From NCBI GenBank assembly GCA_047618295.1, contig JBLHKL010000003.1, positions 1 to 48,010 on the forward strand: a stretch of 48,010 nucleotides of DNA, given 5' to 3'. The translations under genes and the position numbers were made by a program. Under the pieces are notes generated by a model. The model worked only from the letters and a program-made list of their open reading frames with translations, ran no database searches and was not told where the DNA came from. Shown here one piece after another: positions 1 through 8,524 of the stretch. Source of the DNA: UBA7359 sp047618295. Its GTDB lineage: Bacteria; Pseudomonadota; Gammaproteobacteria; Eutrophobiales; Eutrophobiaceae. The stretch's first letter is position 1. Each line of letters opens with the position of its first letter.

Positions 1-154
1 CCGGGTCAATTGAAATGACCCTAGTCAGCTCTTTCATATCGCTTTCTGGGTCTTCGATGGTTTCCTTAATTGCAATGTATATATCCGGCAGGGTTATTAA
101 TTTTTCAACATCGACCAGATAGTCTTGTGTATTTGACACTTGTGGCGCCTCCAT
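1..154 (-). CDS. HDOD-domain protein, N-terminal fragment (runs off left edge)
   Basis: The minus strand is open from an ATG at 154 to the window edge (51 codons). The visible part reads like the start of an HDOD domain: a helix with LPDIYIAIKETIEDPES, followed by MKELTRVISIDP, which matches the usual LP-x-x-Y...I.DP..S...L..VIS.DP pattern. HDOD proteins are HD-related signalling proteins, often linked to regulators or cyclic-di-GMP. Only about a fifth of such a protein is visible, so its remaining domains are unknown. It is divergent from the response regulator at 498. Confidence 0.6.
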   Translation of the reverse strand, partial: MEAPQVSNTQDYLVDVEKLITLPDIYIAIKETIEDPESDMKELTRVISIDP

Positions 155-276
155 GTTTATCGTTATTTGTAACTAGTTAATGCTGAATTTATATTCAGGA
201 TCTGTACCAACTAAATGCGGTAATTGAAAAAATAAATAAATTTAGAAGAAAATGCTGGTTACACAGTTTCTTAAAC

Positions 277-411
277 GTGAACTATTCAGAGGGTAGGGAC
301 ATTAATTACGCTAGTGAAACAAGAAATGAACTGGAATTACTTGAGCAAAAATACGGGGACCGTTTTAAACCCGATGCAGGCTGGACAGAACTACACACTT
401 ATTTGACATAA
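277..411 (+). CDS. Possible small ORF or gene remnant (44 aa)
   Basis: A GTG-started frame of 44 codons ends in a charged, protein-like tail (ELELLEQKYGDRFKPDAGW). The same frame is open further upstream, back to a stop near 181, without an ATG. This looks more like the 3' end of a lost gene than a free-standing gene; the KYGDRFKP stretch vaguely recalls C-terminal tails of 3-hydroxyacyl-CoA dehydrogenases, but that is memory only. No clear ribosome site was seen. Confidence 0.2.
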   Translation: MNYSEGRDINYASETRNELELLEQKYGDRFKPDAGWTELHTYLT

Positions 412-432
412 TCTGAATACTTATTAAGTAAT

Positions 433-450
433 TTCACATAGTCATCACAT
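433..450 (+). promoter_or_regulatory. Direct-repeat regulator site, copy 1 (upstream of response regulator)
   Basis: The 18 bases TTCACATAGTCATCACAT contain two 7-bp half-sites (TTCACAT, ATCACAT) with starts 11 bp apart, the usual geometry for OmpR/PhoB-family dimers. The same sequence with one change recurs at 2501-2518 in front of the lipid operon. It lies 48 bp before the regulator start, so autoregulation is likely (inference). Confidence 0.6.
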
Positions 451-454
451 GACT

Positions 455-485
455 TGTTGTGTAATGTTTCATATTTAACACAACA
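455..485. repeat. 8-bp inverted repeat near regulator start
   Basis: TGTTGTGT (455-462) and ACACAACA (478-485) form a perfect inverted repeat with a 15-base spacer, ending 12 bases before the ATG at 498. It could be an operator or a leader hairpin; nothing in the sequence decides between them. Confidence 0.4.
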
Positions 486-497
486 TTGGCTTAAGTT

Positions 498-1199
498 ATG
501 TCCGCAAATAATCAGGGTCATCTACTTCTCATAGAAGATCATTATGATATTGCTGAAATGGTATGTGAGTATCTTGAACGATGCGATTACGTCATGGATC
601 ATGCCGCCGATGGTGTGACCGGTTTACACCTTGCCGTAAGTAATGACTATGATGCCATTATCCTTGATCTCATGCTGCCTGGTATGGATGGTATTGCTCT
701 GTTAGAAAAAGTACGTAATGAAGCAAAACGTGTAGTGCCAGTATTGATATTGACCGCCAGAGATACATTACAAGATAAGATTGCTGGATTGGATGCAGGT
801 GCCGATGACTATCTGGTTAAGCCTTTTGAGATTAAGGAACTGGAAGCAAGGGTAAGAGCCATGATACGTCGACAACGTGGCTTGGTCAGTCCGGAGAAAT
901 TACACGTTGCTGATCTCGTATTTGATTCCGGCACCATGCAAGTCTCACGTGCCAATACGTCTATTAAACTAACGCCGATTGGCATTAAAATTCTAAAGAT
1001 TCTTATGCATGCTTCACCACGTGTTGTTAGTAGGCGCGAGATAGAACGCCAAGTTTGGGGTGATATCTTACCGGATAGCGATACTCTACGTAGTCATATT
1101 TATAATTTGAGAAAATCAATTGATAAGCCGTTTGAAAAGCAATTGATGGAAACCATGCAAAATACAGGCTTCAGAATGGTTGATCCTGATGACAACTAA
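498..1199 (+). CDS. OmpR-family response regulator
   Basis: Two-domain transcription factor of 233 residues. The receiver domain (about 8-118) shows the acidic pair E13-D14, phospho-acceptor D57 in LDLMLPG, the conserved T86 and K108 in the KPF motif. The C-terminal part (about 135-228) is a winged-helix domain ending in the typical NTGFRMV wing. It overlaps the downstream sensor kinase gene, so the two form a cognate pair. The direct-repeat site upstream and its near copy before the lipid operon suggest what it binds. The signal sensed is unknown. Confidence 0.93.
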   Translation: MSANNQGHLLLIEDHYDIAEMVCEYLERCDYVMDHAADGVTGLHLAVSNDYDAIILDLMLPGMDGIALLEKVRNEAKRVVPVLILTARDTLQDKIAGLDAGADDYLVKPFEIKELEARVRAMIRRQRGLVSPEKLHVADLVFDSGTMQVSRANTSIKLTPIGIKILKILMHASPRVVSRREIERQVWGDILPDSDTLRSHIYNLRKSIDKPFEKQLMETMQNTGFRMVDPDDN

Positions 1200-2481
1200 C
1201 AGGGGAATCAATCAACGCATATTACAGGCATTCTTAGTTCAGGCTGCGCTGATAAGTATAATTGCTCTATTAGGTGTTTATGCTGCTCGTTTTGTGATTG
1301 GTGATATCTTAATCCAACGTGCATTGGACGATGAAGCATCACATTACTGGGCGATGTACGAAAACGATAACGCTAGCCCAAGGCCTGATACATTTAACTT
1401 AACTGGTTATATTAAATCGGCTGATGTAGTTATTCCGGTTGAATTTTTAAAGCTCGATCCGGGTTTGCACAAGCTAACCGATAGTAATTCAGACCTTTAT
1501 ATTGTGCATGTTTCAGAACATCAAGGTGAAGTTCTTTATCTCGAATTCGATGGTGAGCAGGTCAGTGAATTGGCTTTGTTTTTTGGTATATTTCCCCTTG
1601 CACTTTTTCTTATCGTCATCTATCTCTCTGGTTGGGTGTCATATCGCTTTTTATCACAGGCAGTCTCGCCAATAATTAAAATGGCGAAAACGCTTGAGGT
1701 GTTAGATCCATTAAGCGATGAGTTTTCTGAAAAGCTTAAACAAGCCCTGCCAGACAACGTTGATCAGGAAGTTGCTATTTTATCTCAAGCATTGTCGGGT
1801 TTATCTGAGAGGATTGAATCATTTGTTGTGCGTGAACGTAATTTTACTCGAGATGCGAGTCATGAATTACGTAGTCCTATAACCGTAATCAAGATTGCTA
1901 CGGATTTATTATTGGAAGATGAGACGCTTAATGAATCTCAGACAAGACCCTTGCAGCGTATAAAGAATAATGCTGCAGATATGGAAGAATTAATTGAGGC
2001 CCTGTTGATACTTGCCAGAGAGTCAGACAGTGCATTATCTTTCGAGCTAGTCTGCATCAATGATGTTGTAGCAGAAGAGGTTGAAAGGACAAACAGTCTT
2101 TTGGTAAATAAACCGGTAAACGTCTCTGTTATAGAAAACAATAAATTGTATGTAATCGGATCAGATAAGGTACTGTCGGTAATGATCGGTAATCTAATAC
2201 GCAATGCGTTTTCTTATACTGATGAAGGCAGTGTCAACATTACTATCTCTGCGAATGACCTGATTATTGAGGACAGCGGTATCGGGATCGCAAAAGAAGA
2301 CGTTGAAAAAATGTTTAAACCATTTCAGCGGGGCAATAATAAACAACGTGGTGGCTATGGCGTAGGTTTAACCATTGTTAAAATGTTGTCCGAGCGGTTT
2401 CACTGGGCCATTGATGTTGACAGTCAATTAGGCTCTGGTACGAGAGTAAAAATTAACTTCCCGGAAGCTTCATCAGAATAA
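1189..2481 (+). CDS. Sensor histidine kinase
   Basis: Membrane-bound partner of the preceding regulator. From the ATG at 1189 (430 aa; a TTG at 1180 is also possible) it has a transmembrane helix at about 12-35, a periplasmic loop of about 90 residues, a second helix at about 128-149 and a HAMP-like linker. The HisKA domain has the phospho-acceptor His about 225 in DASHELRSP. The ATPase domain has an N-box (GNLIRNAF), G1 (EDSGIGI) and G2 (GGYGVGLTIV). The start overlaps the regulator's 3' end by 11 bases. The small periplasmic domain matches nothing I recognise, so the stimulus is open; a membrane-state signal would fit the lipid genes downstream. Confidence 0.92.
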   Translation: MTTNRGINQRILQAFLVQAALISIIALLGVYAARFVIGDILIQRALDDEASHYWAMYENDNASPRPDTFNLTGYIKSADVVIPVEFLKLDPGLHKLTDSNSDLYIVHVSEHQGEVLYLEFDGEQVSELALFFGIFPLALFLIVIYLSGWVSYRFLSQAVSPIIKMAKTLEVLDPLSDEFSEKLKQALPDNVDQEVAILSQALSGLSERIESFVVRERNFTRDASHELRSPITVIKIATDLLLEDETLNESQTRPLQRIKNNAADMEELIEALLILARESDSALSFELVCINDVVAEEVERTNSLLVNKPVNVSVIENNKLYVIGSDKVLSVMIGNLIRNAFSYTDEGSVNITISANDLIIEDSGIGIAKEDVEKMFKPFQRGNNKQRGGYGVGLTIVKMLSERFHWAIDVDSQLGSGTRVKINFPEASSE

Positions 2482-2500
2482 AGATGTCGTTTTTAGCTTC

Positions 2501-2540
2501 TTCACATAGTCTTCACATCTGCTCGACTGCCTGTTCACAG
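2501..2540 (+). promoter_or_regulatory. Direct-repeat regulator site, copy 2 (upstream of lipid operon)
   Basis: TTCACATAGTCTTCACAT (2501-2518) matches the site at 433-450 in 17 of 18 bases. A third half-site, TTCACAG (2534-2540), starts 22 bp after the second, so all three starts (2501, 2512, 2534) fall on an 11-bp period. A -10-like TATAAGCT lies just downstream (from about 2548). This is the best candidate for the response regulator's target at the operon promoter. Confidence 0.6.
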
Positions 2541-2576
2541 TCAGGATTATAAGCTACTTAAAAATAAAGGGTATTT

Positions 2577-3530
2577 ATGAGCGTAAATTCAGAAACATCG
2601 AGCAATCCATCTATTTCCCAAAAGTTTTGGCGTTGGATATTTAATGATGCCTCCTTGTATGAAGGTTTAAGCGATGAAGAGAAGCATCAGATCGATGGTT
2701 TTAGATTGGTGGTGTTTATCTCTATGCATATTGCTTGCTTAAGTGTTTTTTATGTAGGTATTAGTTGGGTTGCTGTTGCTCTAATGTTGACATTGTATTT
2801 AGCCAGGATGTTTTTTATTACTGCGTTTTATCATCGATATTTTTCTCATCGTACTTATGCTGTGTCACGCCCGATTCAATTCTTAATGGCCTTTTCCGGT
2901 TGTACGGCAGGACAGCGGGGCCCGTTATGGTGGGCGGGGCATCATCGGGGCCATCATGTGAATTCAGATACAGAGATTGATCCACATTCGCCAAGGAATG
3001 GGTTTCTGAATAGCCATATGCTTTGGTTCTTTCGCCGAGGCAATTTCTGCTTACACGATCACCGTATAAAAGATTTACTCAAATATCCCGAGCTTAGATT
3101 ATTGGAAAAATTTGATTGGGTGCCTTTCCTGCTTTTATTTTTAGCGTGTTATATTCTAGGTGAAATTCTGGCAGCGTATATTCCTGCTTTGAATACCAGC
3201 GGACTACAACTTCTAGTATGGGGCGCACTTGTGTCAACGGTTGTTCTCTATCATGCCACCTACACTATTAATTCACTAGCACATGTCTTTGGTAAGCGTC
3301 GGTTTGATACCGATGATGATAGCCGAAATAATATTTGGTTAGCTTTTTTAACTCTTGGTGAGGGTTGGCATAATAATCATCATCGTTACCCGGCTGCAAC
3401 ACGACAAGGTTTTTATAGTGGTGAAATAGATATCAGTTTTATGTTGATCAATATGCTTGCCGCAGTTGGCCTTGCTAAAGATCTAAAACCCGTGCCAGTA
3501 CATATACTGGAAGAAGGCCGGCGACGATGA
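2577..3530 (+). CDS. Membrane fatty acid desaturase (acyl-CoA/acyl-lipid type)
   Basis: Integral membrane di-iron enzyme of 317 residues that should introduce a double bond into an acyl chain using oxygen. All three histidine boxes are present: HRYFSH (86-91), HHRGHH (122-127) and HNNHH (265-269), with hydrophobic segments around 43-80 and 180-230. The length and WHNNHHRYP context match the delta-9 acyl-CoA/acyl-lipid desaturase family. It is the first gene of a chain of overlapping genes and lies behind the direct-repeat regulator site. The substrate and position of the double bond cannot be read from the sequence. Confidence 0.9.
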   Translation: MSVNSETSSNPSISQKFWRWIFNDASLYEGLSDEEKHQIDGFRLVVFISMHIACLSVFYVGISWVAVALMLTLYLARMFFITAFYHRYFSHRTYAVSRPIQFLMAFSGCTAGQRGPLWWAGHHRGHHVNSDTEIDPHSPRNGFLNSHMLWFFRRGNFCLHDHRIKDLLKYPELRLLEKFDWVPFLLLFLACYILGEILAAYIPALNTSGLQLLVWGALVSTVVLYHATYTINSLAHVFGKRRFDTDDDSRNNIWLAFLTLGEGWHNNHHRYPAATRQGFYSGEIDISFMLINMLAAVGLAKDLKPVPVHILEEGRRR

Positions 3531-4780
3531 AGATTGCTATAGTCGGCACGGGTATCTCCGGCCTAACAGCCGCATATATGTTACATCGTGAACATGATGT
3601 GCATGTGTTCGAAGCTAATAATTATATTGGCGGGCATACCAATACAATTCTTGTCAAAGAAGACAATAAAGAAATCCCTGTTGATACTGGCTTCATTGTT
3701 TTCAACAAAACTAACTATCCAAATCTATGCAGATTGTTTGATGTCTTGAATGTAGAGAGTCGAGAGTCTGACATGAGTTTCAGCGTTCATTGCGAGAAGA
3801 CGGGTTTAGAATACAACGGCAGTGATCTTAACCGCGTGTTTAGCCAGCGTAAAAATATTCTTAACCTAGAATTTTGGCGTATGTTGAAAGATATCATGCG
3901 ATTCAATGATGAATCACCTGCTGCATTACGCAATGGTATTGATGACATAGTTACCGTTGCCGAGTTTGCAAAGAAGAATAAGTATTCTGAGAAGTTTATT
4001 GAATATTATCTTATCCCTCTTGGTGCTTCTTTATGGTCCAGTCCAGCAGCACAGTTTCGTCGCTTTCCTATAAAGTTTGTCCTGGAGTTTTTGGATAACC
4101 ATTGCATGTTACAGGTTAATGACCGTCCACAATGGCGAACTGTGGTAGGGGGTTCTTATCAATATATAGAACCGCTGACAAAAGGTTTTCGTGAAAAGGT
4201 TTATTTAAATAAAGGTGTGAGTAGTGTAAGCCGAAAAAATAATCAGGTTGAGTTGGTTTTGAGTGATGGCACAACTGAATTATTTGATGAAGTGATCATG
4301 GCAACGCATGCTGATACTAGCCGCCGCCTAGTAAAAAATATTGAGCTTGAAGAAAATAACATGTTGGCGCTTTTTAAGTATCAATATAATGAAGCAATTC
4401 TGCATACTGACACAAGCGTTCTGCCAGACAATAAACTTGCCTGGGCAAGTTGGAACTATCGTATACCTGCAACTGAAAATAATCATGCTGCTGTAACTTA
4501 CAATATGAATATGCTACAGGGCATTGAGAGCGAGAAGACGTATAGTGTTTCACTTAACCAATCCGATCAGATTGATTCGGATAAAATAATTCGACGCATC
4601 CATTATTATCATCCGATATTTCAGCCCGGTAGAGATCTCGCGCAATCACAACATGATAAGTTAATCAGACGACGCGGTATTTCTTATTGTGGCGCTTATT
4701 GGGGTTACGGCTTCCACGAGGATGGTGTCAGTAGCGCACTAGCTGTATGTGCTACTTATGATCAGGTGCTGGCGGCATGA
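3527..4780 (+). CDS. FAD-dependent oxidoreductase (amine-oxidase-like)
   Basis: A 417-residue flavoprotein. The N-terminal Rossmann motif GTGISGLTAAYML, then FEANNYIGGHTNT, is the FAD-binding signature of the amine oxidase/desaturase superfamily; the C-terminal part (SYCGAYWGYGFHEDGVSSA) closes the FAD site. It starts in an ATGA overlap with the desaturase stop. In other bacteria this family sits next to DUF1365 and cyclopropane-synthase-like genes, and relatives act in making methylated or furan fatty acids (UfaD-type, Rhodobacter). A role in oxidising or desaturating a membrane acyl chain is inferred. Confidence 0.85.
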   Translation: MKIAIVGTGISGLTAAYMLHREHDVHVFEANNYIGGHTNTILVKEDNKEIPVDTGFIVFNKTNYPNLCRLFDVLNVESRESDMSFSVHCEKTGLEYNGSDLNRVFSQRKNILNLEFWRMLKDIMRFNDESPAALRNGIDDIVTVAEFAKKNKYSEKFIEYYLIPLGASLWSSPAAQFRRFPIKFVLEFLDNHCMLQVNDRPQWRTVVGGSYQYIEPLTKGFREKVYLNKGVSSVSRKNNQVELVLSDGTTELFDEVIMATHADTSRRLVKNIELEENNMLALFKYQYNEAILHTDTSVLPDNKLAWASWNYRIPATENNHAAVTYNMNMLQGIESEKTYSVSLNQSDQIDSDKIIRRIHYYHPIFQPGRDLAQSQHDKLIRRRGISYCGAYWGYGFHEDGVSSALAVCATYDQVLAA

Positions 4781-5541
4781 ATAGTTGCATCTATGAAGGG
4801 CTGGTGTCGCATAATCGGCTATCACCACATAATCATTATTTTCGTTACACCTTATACATGATGTACCTCGATTTAGCCGAGTTACCGGAGCTATTCAAAG
4901 CTAATCCATTATGGTCTTCGAAACGCCCTGCTTTGGCGTGGTTTAGACGAAAAGATCATGTTGGTGATAGCGATATGCCGTTAGATAAAAGTGTACGTCA
5001 GATCATCAAGAAAAAAACAGGGCAAGAACATTCTGGGGCAATTCGGTTGCTTACACACTTACGCTATTTTGGTTACTGCATGAACCCAGTAAGTTTTTAT
5101 TATTGCTGGAATGATGAGGATACCGAGCTCGAATATATCGTTGCCGAGGTGCATAACACGCCATGGGGAGAAACCCATTGTTATGTGCTTGATAGATCTG
5201 AATTAGAGAAAGACTCTGATACTTATTCATTTTTAAAATCATTCCATGTCTCGCCTTTCATGGGTATGGATCATGTTTACGAATGGCATTTGCCAAAACC
5301 AGAAGAAAGCCTGATGGTTAATATGAATAGTTTTGAAAATAATGAAAAAGTTTTTAATGCTACGATGAAATTAAAAAGACAAGCGATCACCGGGTTTCAA
5401 CTTAATCGAGTATTGTTTGTATATCCCTTAATGACAATAAAAATAATTGGCACCATCTATTGGCAGGCTATGAAGTTATGGTTCAAAAAAACACCTTTCT
5501 ATTCTCACCCCAAACATATTACGCAAGAGACAACAAGATGA
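4777..5541 (+). CDS. DUF1365 family protein
   Basis: A 254-residue protein of the DUF1365 family, recognisable from the N-terminal YEGLVSHNRLSPHNHYFRY, the middle block LTHLRYFGYCMNPVSFYYC and EVHNTPWGETHCYVL. The biochemical function is not established; the family almost always lies between the FAD oxidoreductase and cyclopropane-synthase-like genes, as here. It is joined to both neighbours by ATGA overlaps, which implies translational coupling and a shared pathway. Confidence 0.88.
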   Translation: MNSCIYEGLVSHNRLSPHNHYFRYTLYMMYLDLAELPELFKANPLWSSKRPALAWFRRKDHVGDSDMPLDKSVRQIIKKKTGQEHSGAIRLLTHLRYFGYCMNPVSFYYCWNDEDTELEYIVAEVHNTPWGETHCYVLDRSELEKDSDTYSFLKSFHVSPFMGMDHVYEWHLPKPEESLMVNMNSFENNEKVFNATMKLKRQAITGFQLNRVLFVYPLMTIKIIGTIYWQAMKLWFKKTPFYSHPKHITQETTR

Positions 5542-6803
5542 GATCAACGACACTAAAATCAGCTGAATTTAAAACAACAGGCACGGCAAATATCTTTGTC
5601 ATGGTTGCAAAAAAGATATTACGACAAAAAATCAGCAGCCTGCCTTCTGGTTGTATTGCTATCAAAGATGAGCTTGATGCATGGCAAACCGATGTCAGTC
5701 GTGAACCGGATTTCACAATAGAGGTTCACGATCTACGCTTTTATGTGGACGTGTTGTTGGCAGGCAGTAACGGTGCGGCGAGTGCTTATCGAGATGGTTA
5801 TTGGTCATGTGATAATTTAGTCGGTCTATTTCAGTTGATGGTAAGAAATCTGGATAACGCAGATCAACTTGAGAGTGGTTTAGCTGCTCTAGGAAATTGG
5901 TGGTTACGGCGTAGACATCAATCGAGAAGTAACACGCGTCAAGGCAGTCAGAAAAACATTCATGCGCATTACGATCTCGGTAATGACATGTTTCAATTAT
6001 TCCTGGATAATACGATGACTTATTCTTCAGGCATATTCCTGAATAAACAATCATCACTTGAAGAAGCCTCTATCGAAAAACTTGATCGAATTTGTCGCAA
6101 ACTCGATTTGAAAGCGCACCATAAATTAATTGAGATCGGCAGCGGTTGGGGTAGCTTTTCTATACATGCCGCCAAAAATTATGGCTGCCATGTCACAACA
6201 ATTACTATTTCAAAAGAACAATACACTCTTGCTAAAGAACGAATAGCGGAACAAGGGCTGACCGATCTTATTGATATAAGACTTTGTGATTATCGCGATC
6301 TAACGGGAAAGTTCGACAAACTTGTTTCTATAGAGATGATTGAAGCTGTTGGCGATGAATATTTACCGGCATATTTCTCTAGTTGCGCATCACTATTAAA
6401 AGAAGATGGCCAAATGTTGATTCAGGCGATTACGATGCCTGATCAGCGGTATAAACAATATTTAAAGAGTTCTGATTTTATCCAACAATTTATTTTCCCT
6501 GGCAGTTGCGTCCCTTCCTTGACCGCGATGGTTGACGCAGTGACAAAGGGATCTGATTTACGTATCAATCATGTCGAAGAATTTGGCCTAGATTACGCAA
6601 CGACATTGCGTGTTTGGCGAGCAAACTTTAACGCAAGACTTGATGAAGTCAAACAACAAGGTTATGGCGATGATTTTATACGCTTATGGGAGTATTACCT
6701 TTGTTATTGTGAAGCAGCCTTTCTTGAACGCTATACCGGTGTCGTGCATATGCTGATGAATAAACCTGGCAATGGCAGGCAGGCAATCAGTTCAAGCCAT
6801 TAA
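5538..6803 (+). CDS. Cyclopropane-fatty-acid-synthase-like SAM methyltransferase
   Basis: A 421-residue enzyme that transfers a methyl(ene) group from S-adenosylmethionine to an unsaturated phospholipid acyl chain. The SAM-binding motif LIEIGSGWGS lies at about 197-206, preceded by the family block HYDLGNDMFQLFLD (about 144-157) and the TYSSGIF segment. I chose the ATG at 5538 because it gives an ATGA overlap with the DUF1365 stop like the other junctions; the frame is open further upstream inside that gene. The product could be a cyclopropane, methyl-branched or furan-precursor acyl chain; homologues of all three types look alike at this level. Confidence 0.88.
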   Translation: MRSTTLKSAEFKTTGTANIFVMVAKKILRQKISSLPSGCIAIKDELDAWQTDVSREPDFTIEVHDLRFYVDVLLAGSNGAASAYRDGYWSCDNLVGLFQLMVRNLDNADQLESGLAALGNWWLRRRHQSRSNTRQGSQKNIHAHYDLGNDMFQLFLDNTMTYSSGIFLNKQSSLEEASIEKLDRICRKLDLKAHHKLIEIGSGWGSFSIHAAKNYGCHVTTITISKEQYTLAKERIAEQGLTDLIDIRLCDYRDLTGKFDKLVSIEMIEAVGDEYLPAYFSSCASLLKEDGQMLIQAITMPDQRYKQYLKSSDFIQQFIFPGSCVPSLTAMVDAVTKGSDLRINHVEEFGLDYATTLRVWRANFNARLDEVKQQGYGDDFIRLWEYYLCYCEAAFLERYTGVVHMLMNKPGNGRQAISSSH

Positions 6804-6818
6804 GTTGAACTGAAGCCT

Positions 6819-7373
6819 ATGAAAATAACAAATTTCATCCTGTTCCAACTGGCCTGGTTTATTACAATCTTTTCAGCCGCGAAAGGAATGCCCTACATTG
6901 GCGTTGCTTATACGATGATATGGATGTTTTATCATTTATCCATAATGGATGAGGTACGAAATACGGAAATAAAACTATTTTTATTTGCAGCCTTCTTAGG
7001 TTATCTATTAGATTCAATATTAGTCGTGGCAGGATTCATAACCTTTCCTGAACACACTTTTCTGGCTGGCCCTTCTCCTCTTTGGATGGTCTGCCTTTGG
7101 ATAAACCTTGCTGCTACCATCAGTCTTTCTTTGTCATGGTTGAAAGGCCGTTATCTGCTTGCTGGTGCGATGGCAGCGGTTTCTGGTCCTATGGCTTATG
7201 TTGCAGGTGAAAAGCTGGGTGCAATTACACTATTCGGAAACACTTCTATCTTCGTTATTTCGATCATGTGGTGTCTTGCTATGCCCTTATTAATATGGGC
7301 TTCAGAAATATTTACTAGACAACAATTAATCCAAGAACAAATGATGTCTCTTGGGTTGGAGAGATCTAAATGA
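6819..7373 (+). CDS. DUF2878 family integral membrane protein
   Basis: A 184-residue hydrophobic protein with about five or six membrane segments. The N-terminal FQLAWFITIFSAAKGMPYIG and the GYLLDSILVVAGFITFP block are typical of DUF2878. Function unknown. It begins 15 bases after the methyltransferase gene and ends in an ATGA overlap with the next gene. Its family often occurs in this same lipid-modification cluster. Confidence 0.8.
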   Translation: MKITNFILFQLAWFITIFSAAKGMPYIGVAYTMIWMFYHLSIMDEVRNTEIKLFLFAAFLGYLLDSILVVAGFITFPEHTFLAGPSPLWMVCLWINLAATISLSLSWLKGRYLLAGAMAAVSGPMAYVAGEKLGAITLFGNTSIFVISIMWCLAMPLLIWASEIFTRQQLIQEQMMSLGLERSK

Positions 7374-8158
7374 CGTTAGCATCAATATTTTTGATTGCCT
7401 GGGGTTTTAGTGCGTTTGTGATGTTGCTGTTATGGATGGTGCAATATAAAACAAAAAATGCGGGCATTGTTGATGTGGCATGGTCATTTTTAACGCCACT
7501 GGTTGGTGTCTGGTTAATACTTATGGATCAAACCGAAAATGGAAGTCGCCAATGGTTGATTATTGGACTTGCTCTTTTCTGGGGTTTTCGCCTGGGGGCT
7601 TTCTTATATAACCGGGTTATGAATGAGATTGAAGATGGACGCTATCGATACATGCGCGACTACTGCGGTAAATATGCGCAAGTTGTGATGTTTGTTTTCT
7701 TTCAAGTACAAGCGACATGGACGATATTGTTTGCCTTACCATTTTGGGCCGCGGCAAGAAATAGTAATCCTGAGTTAGGTTTGTTAGATATGCTCGGGAT
7801 ATTAGTGTGGGTCATTGCTATCGCTGGTGAGGTTATCAGTGATCAACAACTACACCGATTTAGAATGAACCCTGTTAATAAAGGCATTGTTTGTAATATT
7901 GGTCTATGGCGTTATTCACGTCACCCCAACTATTTCTTTGAATGGTTGCAATGGTGGGCCTTTGTTTTGATTGGCTACGGAAGTGATTATTGGTGGCTAA
8001 CCTGGACCGGCCTGATTGTTATTTATGTGTTTATTACCCGTATTACGGGTGTGCCCTACACCGAACAGCAATCTATTCGTAGTCGTGGTGATGCTTACAG
8101 AGAGTATCAAAAAACGACGAGTATGTTCTTCCCCTTGCCACCTAAGGTATTACCATGA
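7370..8158 (+). CDS. DUF1295 membrane protein (steroid 5-alpha-reductase-like)
   Basis: A 262-residue polytopic membrane protein. The C-terminal half has the DUF1295/5-alpha-reductase signature GLWRYSRHPNYFFEWLQWW and the closing GDAYREYQKTTSMFFP. Relatives are NADPH-linked double-bond reductases or isoprenylcysteine-methyltransferase-like proteins. In this operon a plausible task is reducing the alkene left after acyl-chain methylation, but that is inference. Both ends overlap neighbours by ATGA. Confidence 0.85.
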   Translation: MTLASIFLIAWGFSAFVMLLLWMVQYKTKNAGIVDVAWSFLTPLVGVWLILMDQTENGSRQWLIIGLALFWGFRLGAFLYNRVMNEIEDGRYRYMRDYCGKYAQVVMFVFFQVQATWTILFALPFWAAARNSNPELGLLDMLGILVWVIAIAGEVISDQQLHRFRMNPVNKGIVCNIGLWRYSRHPNYFFEWLQWWAFVLIGYGSDYWWLTWTGLIVIYVFITRITGVPYTEQQSIRSRGDAYREYQKTTSMFFPLPPKVLP

Positions 8159-8520
8159 CAACTGTGGTTAAAAAAAATCGATTTGTTTCGATGCCAGCCG
8201 TTATTGCCTACGGTGGTTTCTTAATTATGTTAGTCGTCGTCAGTTATGCATTATTCTATGGTGACTTTTTTATAGAAGGCGCAGTCTTAGTCGATATGGC
8301 ATGGGGTATGGTGACGCTTGTTGACCTTTATTTAGGCTTATTGCTGTTTTCTTTTTGGGTATTATGCCGTGAAGAAAATAAAACAAGCGCTTTATCATGG
8401 TCTGTGCTGATTTTATTACTTGGTAATATGCTGTCTTGTCTTTATATTCTCAAATCATATTATGAAGCGGAGGGTAGTATGAAAAGATTTTGGTTGGGTA
8501 AGCGGTCAAACACGACTTAA
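8155..8520 (+). CDS. Small membrane protein, probably DUF1475-like
   Basis: A 121-residue protein with three predicted membrane helices (about 15-37, 52-70 and 79-100). The block MAWGMVTLVDLYLGLLLFSFWVLCRE resembles the DUF1475 family; I am only moderately sure of that name. It starts in an ATGA overlap with the DUF1295 gene, so it is a member of the lipid operon. No catalytic residues can be pointed to. Confidence 0.7.
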   Translation: MTTVVKKNRFVSMPAVIAYGGFLIMLVVVSYALFYGDFFIEGAVLVDMAWGMVTLVDLYLGLLLFSFWVLCREENKTSALSWSVLILLLGNMLSCLYILKSYYEAEGSMKRFWLGKRSNTT

Positions 8521-8524
8521 TTAT

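Larger units (their letters stand above)
155..497. other. Gene-poor interval upstream of response regulator
   Basis: This 343-base gap separates the divergent HDOD gene and the response regulator. It holds one weak short reading frame (277-411), a direct-repeat site at 433-450 and an 8-bp inverted repeat (455-462 with 478-485) close to the regulator start. Nothing else stands out. Confidence 0.6.

Noticed and set aside
5460..5537. Upstream 26-codon extension of the cyclopropane-synthase-like gene
   Set aside because: It lies within the DUF1365 gene; the ATGA overlap at 5538 matches the other junctions of the operon.
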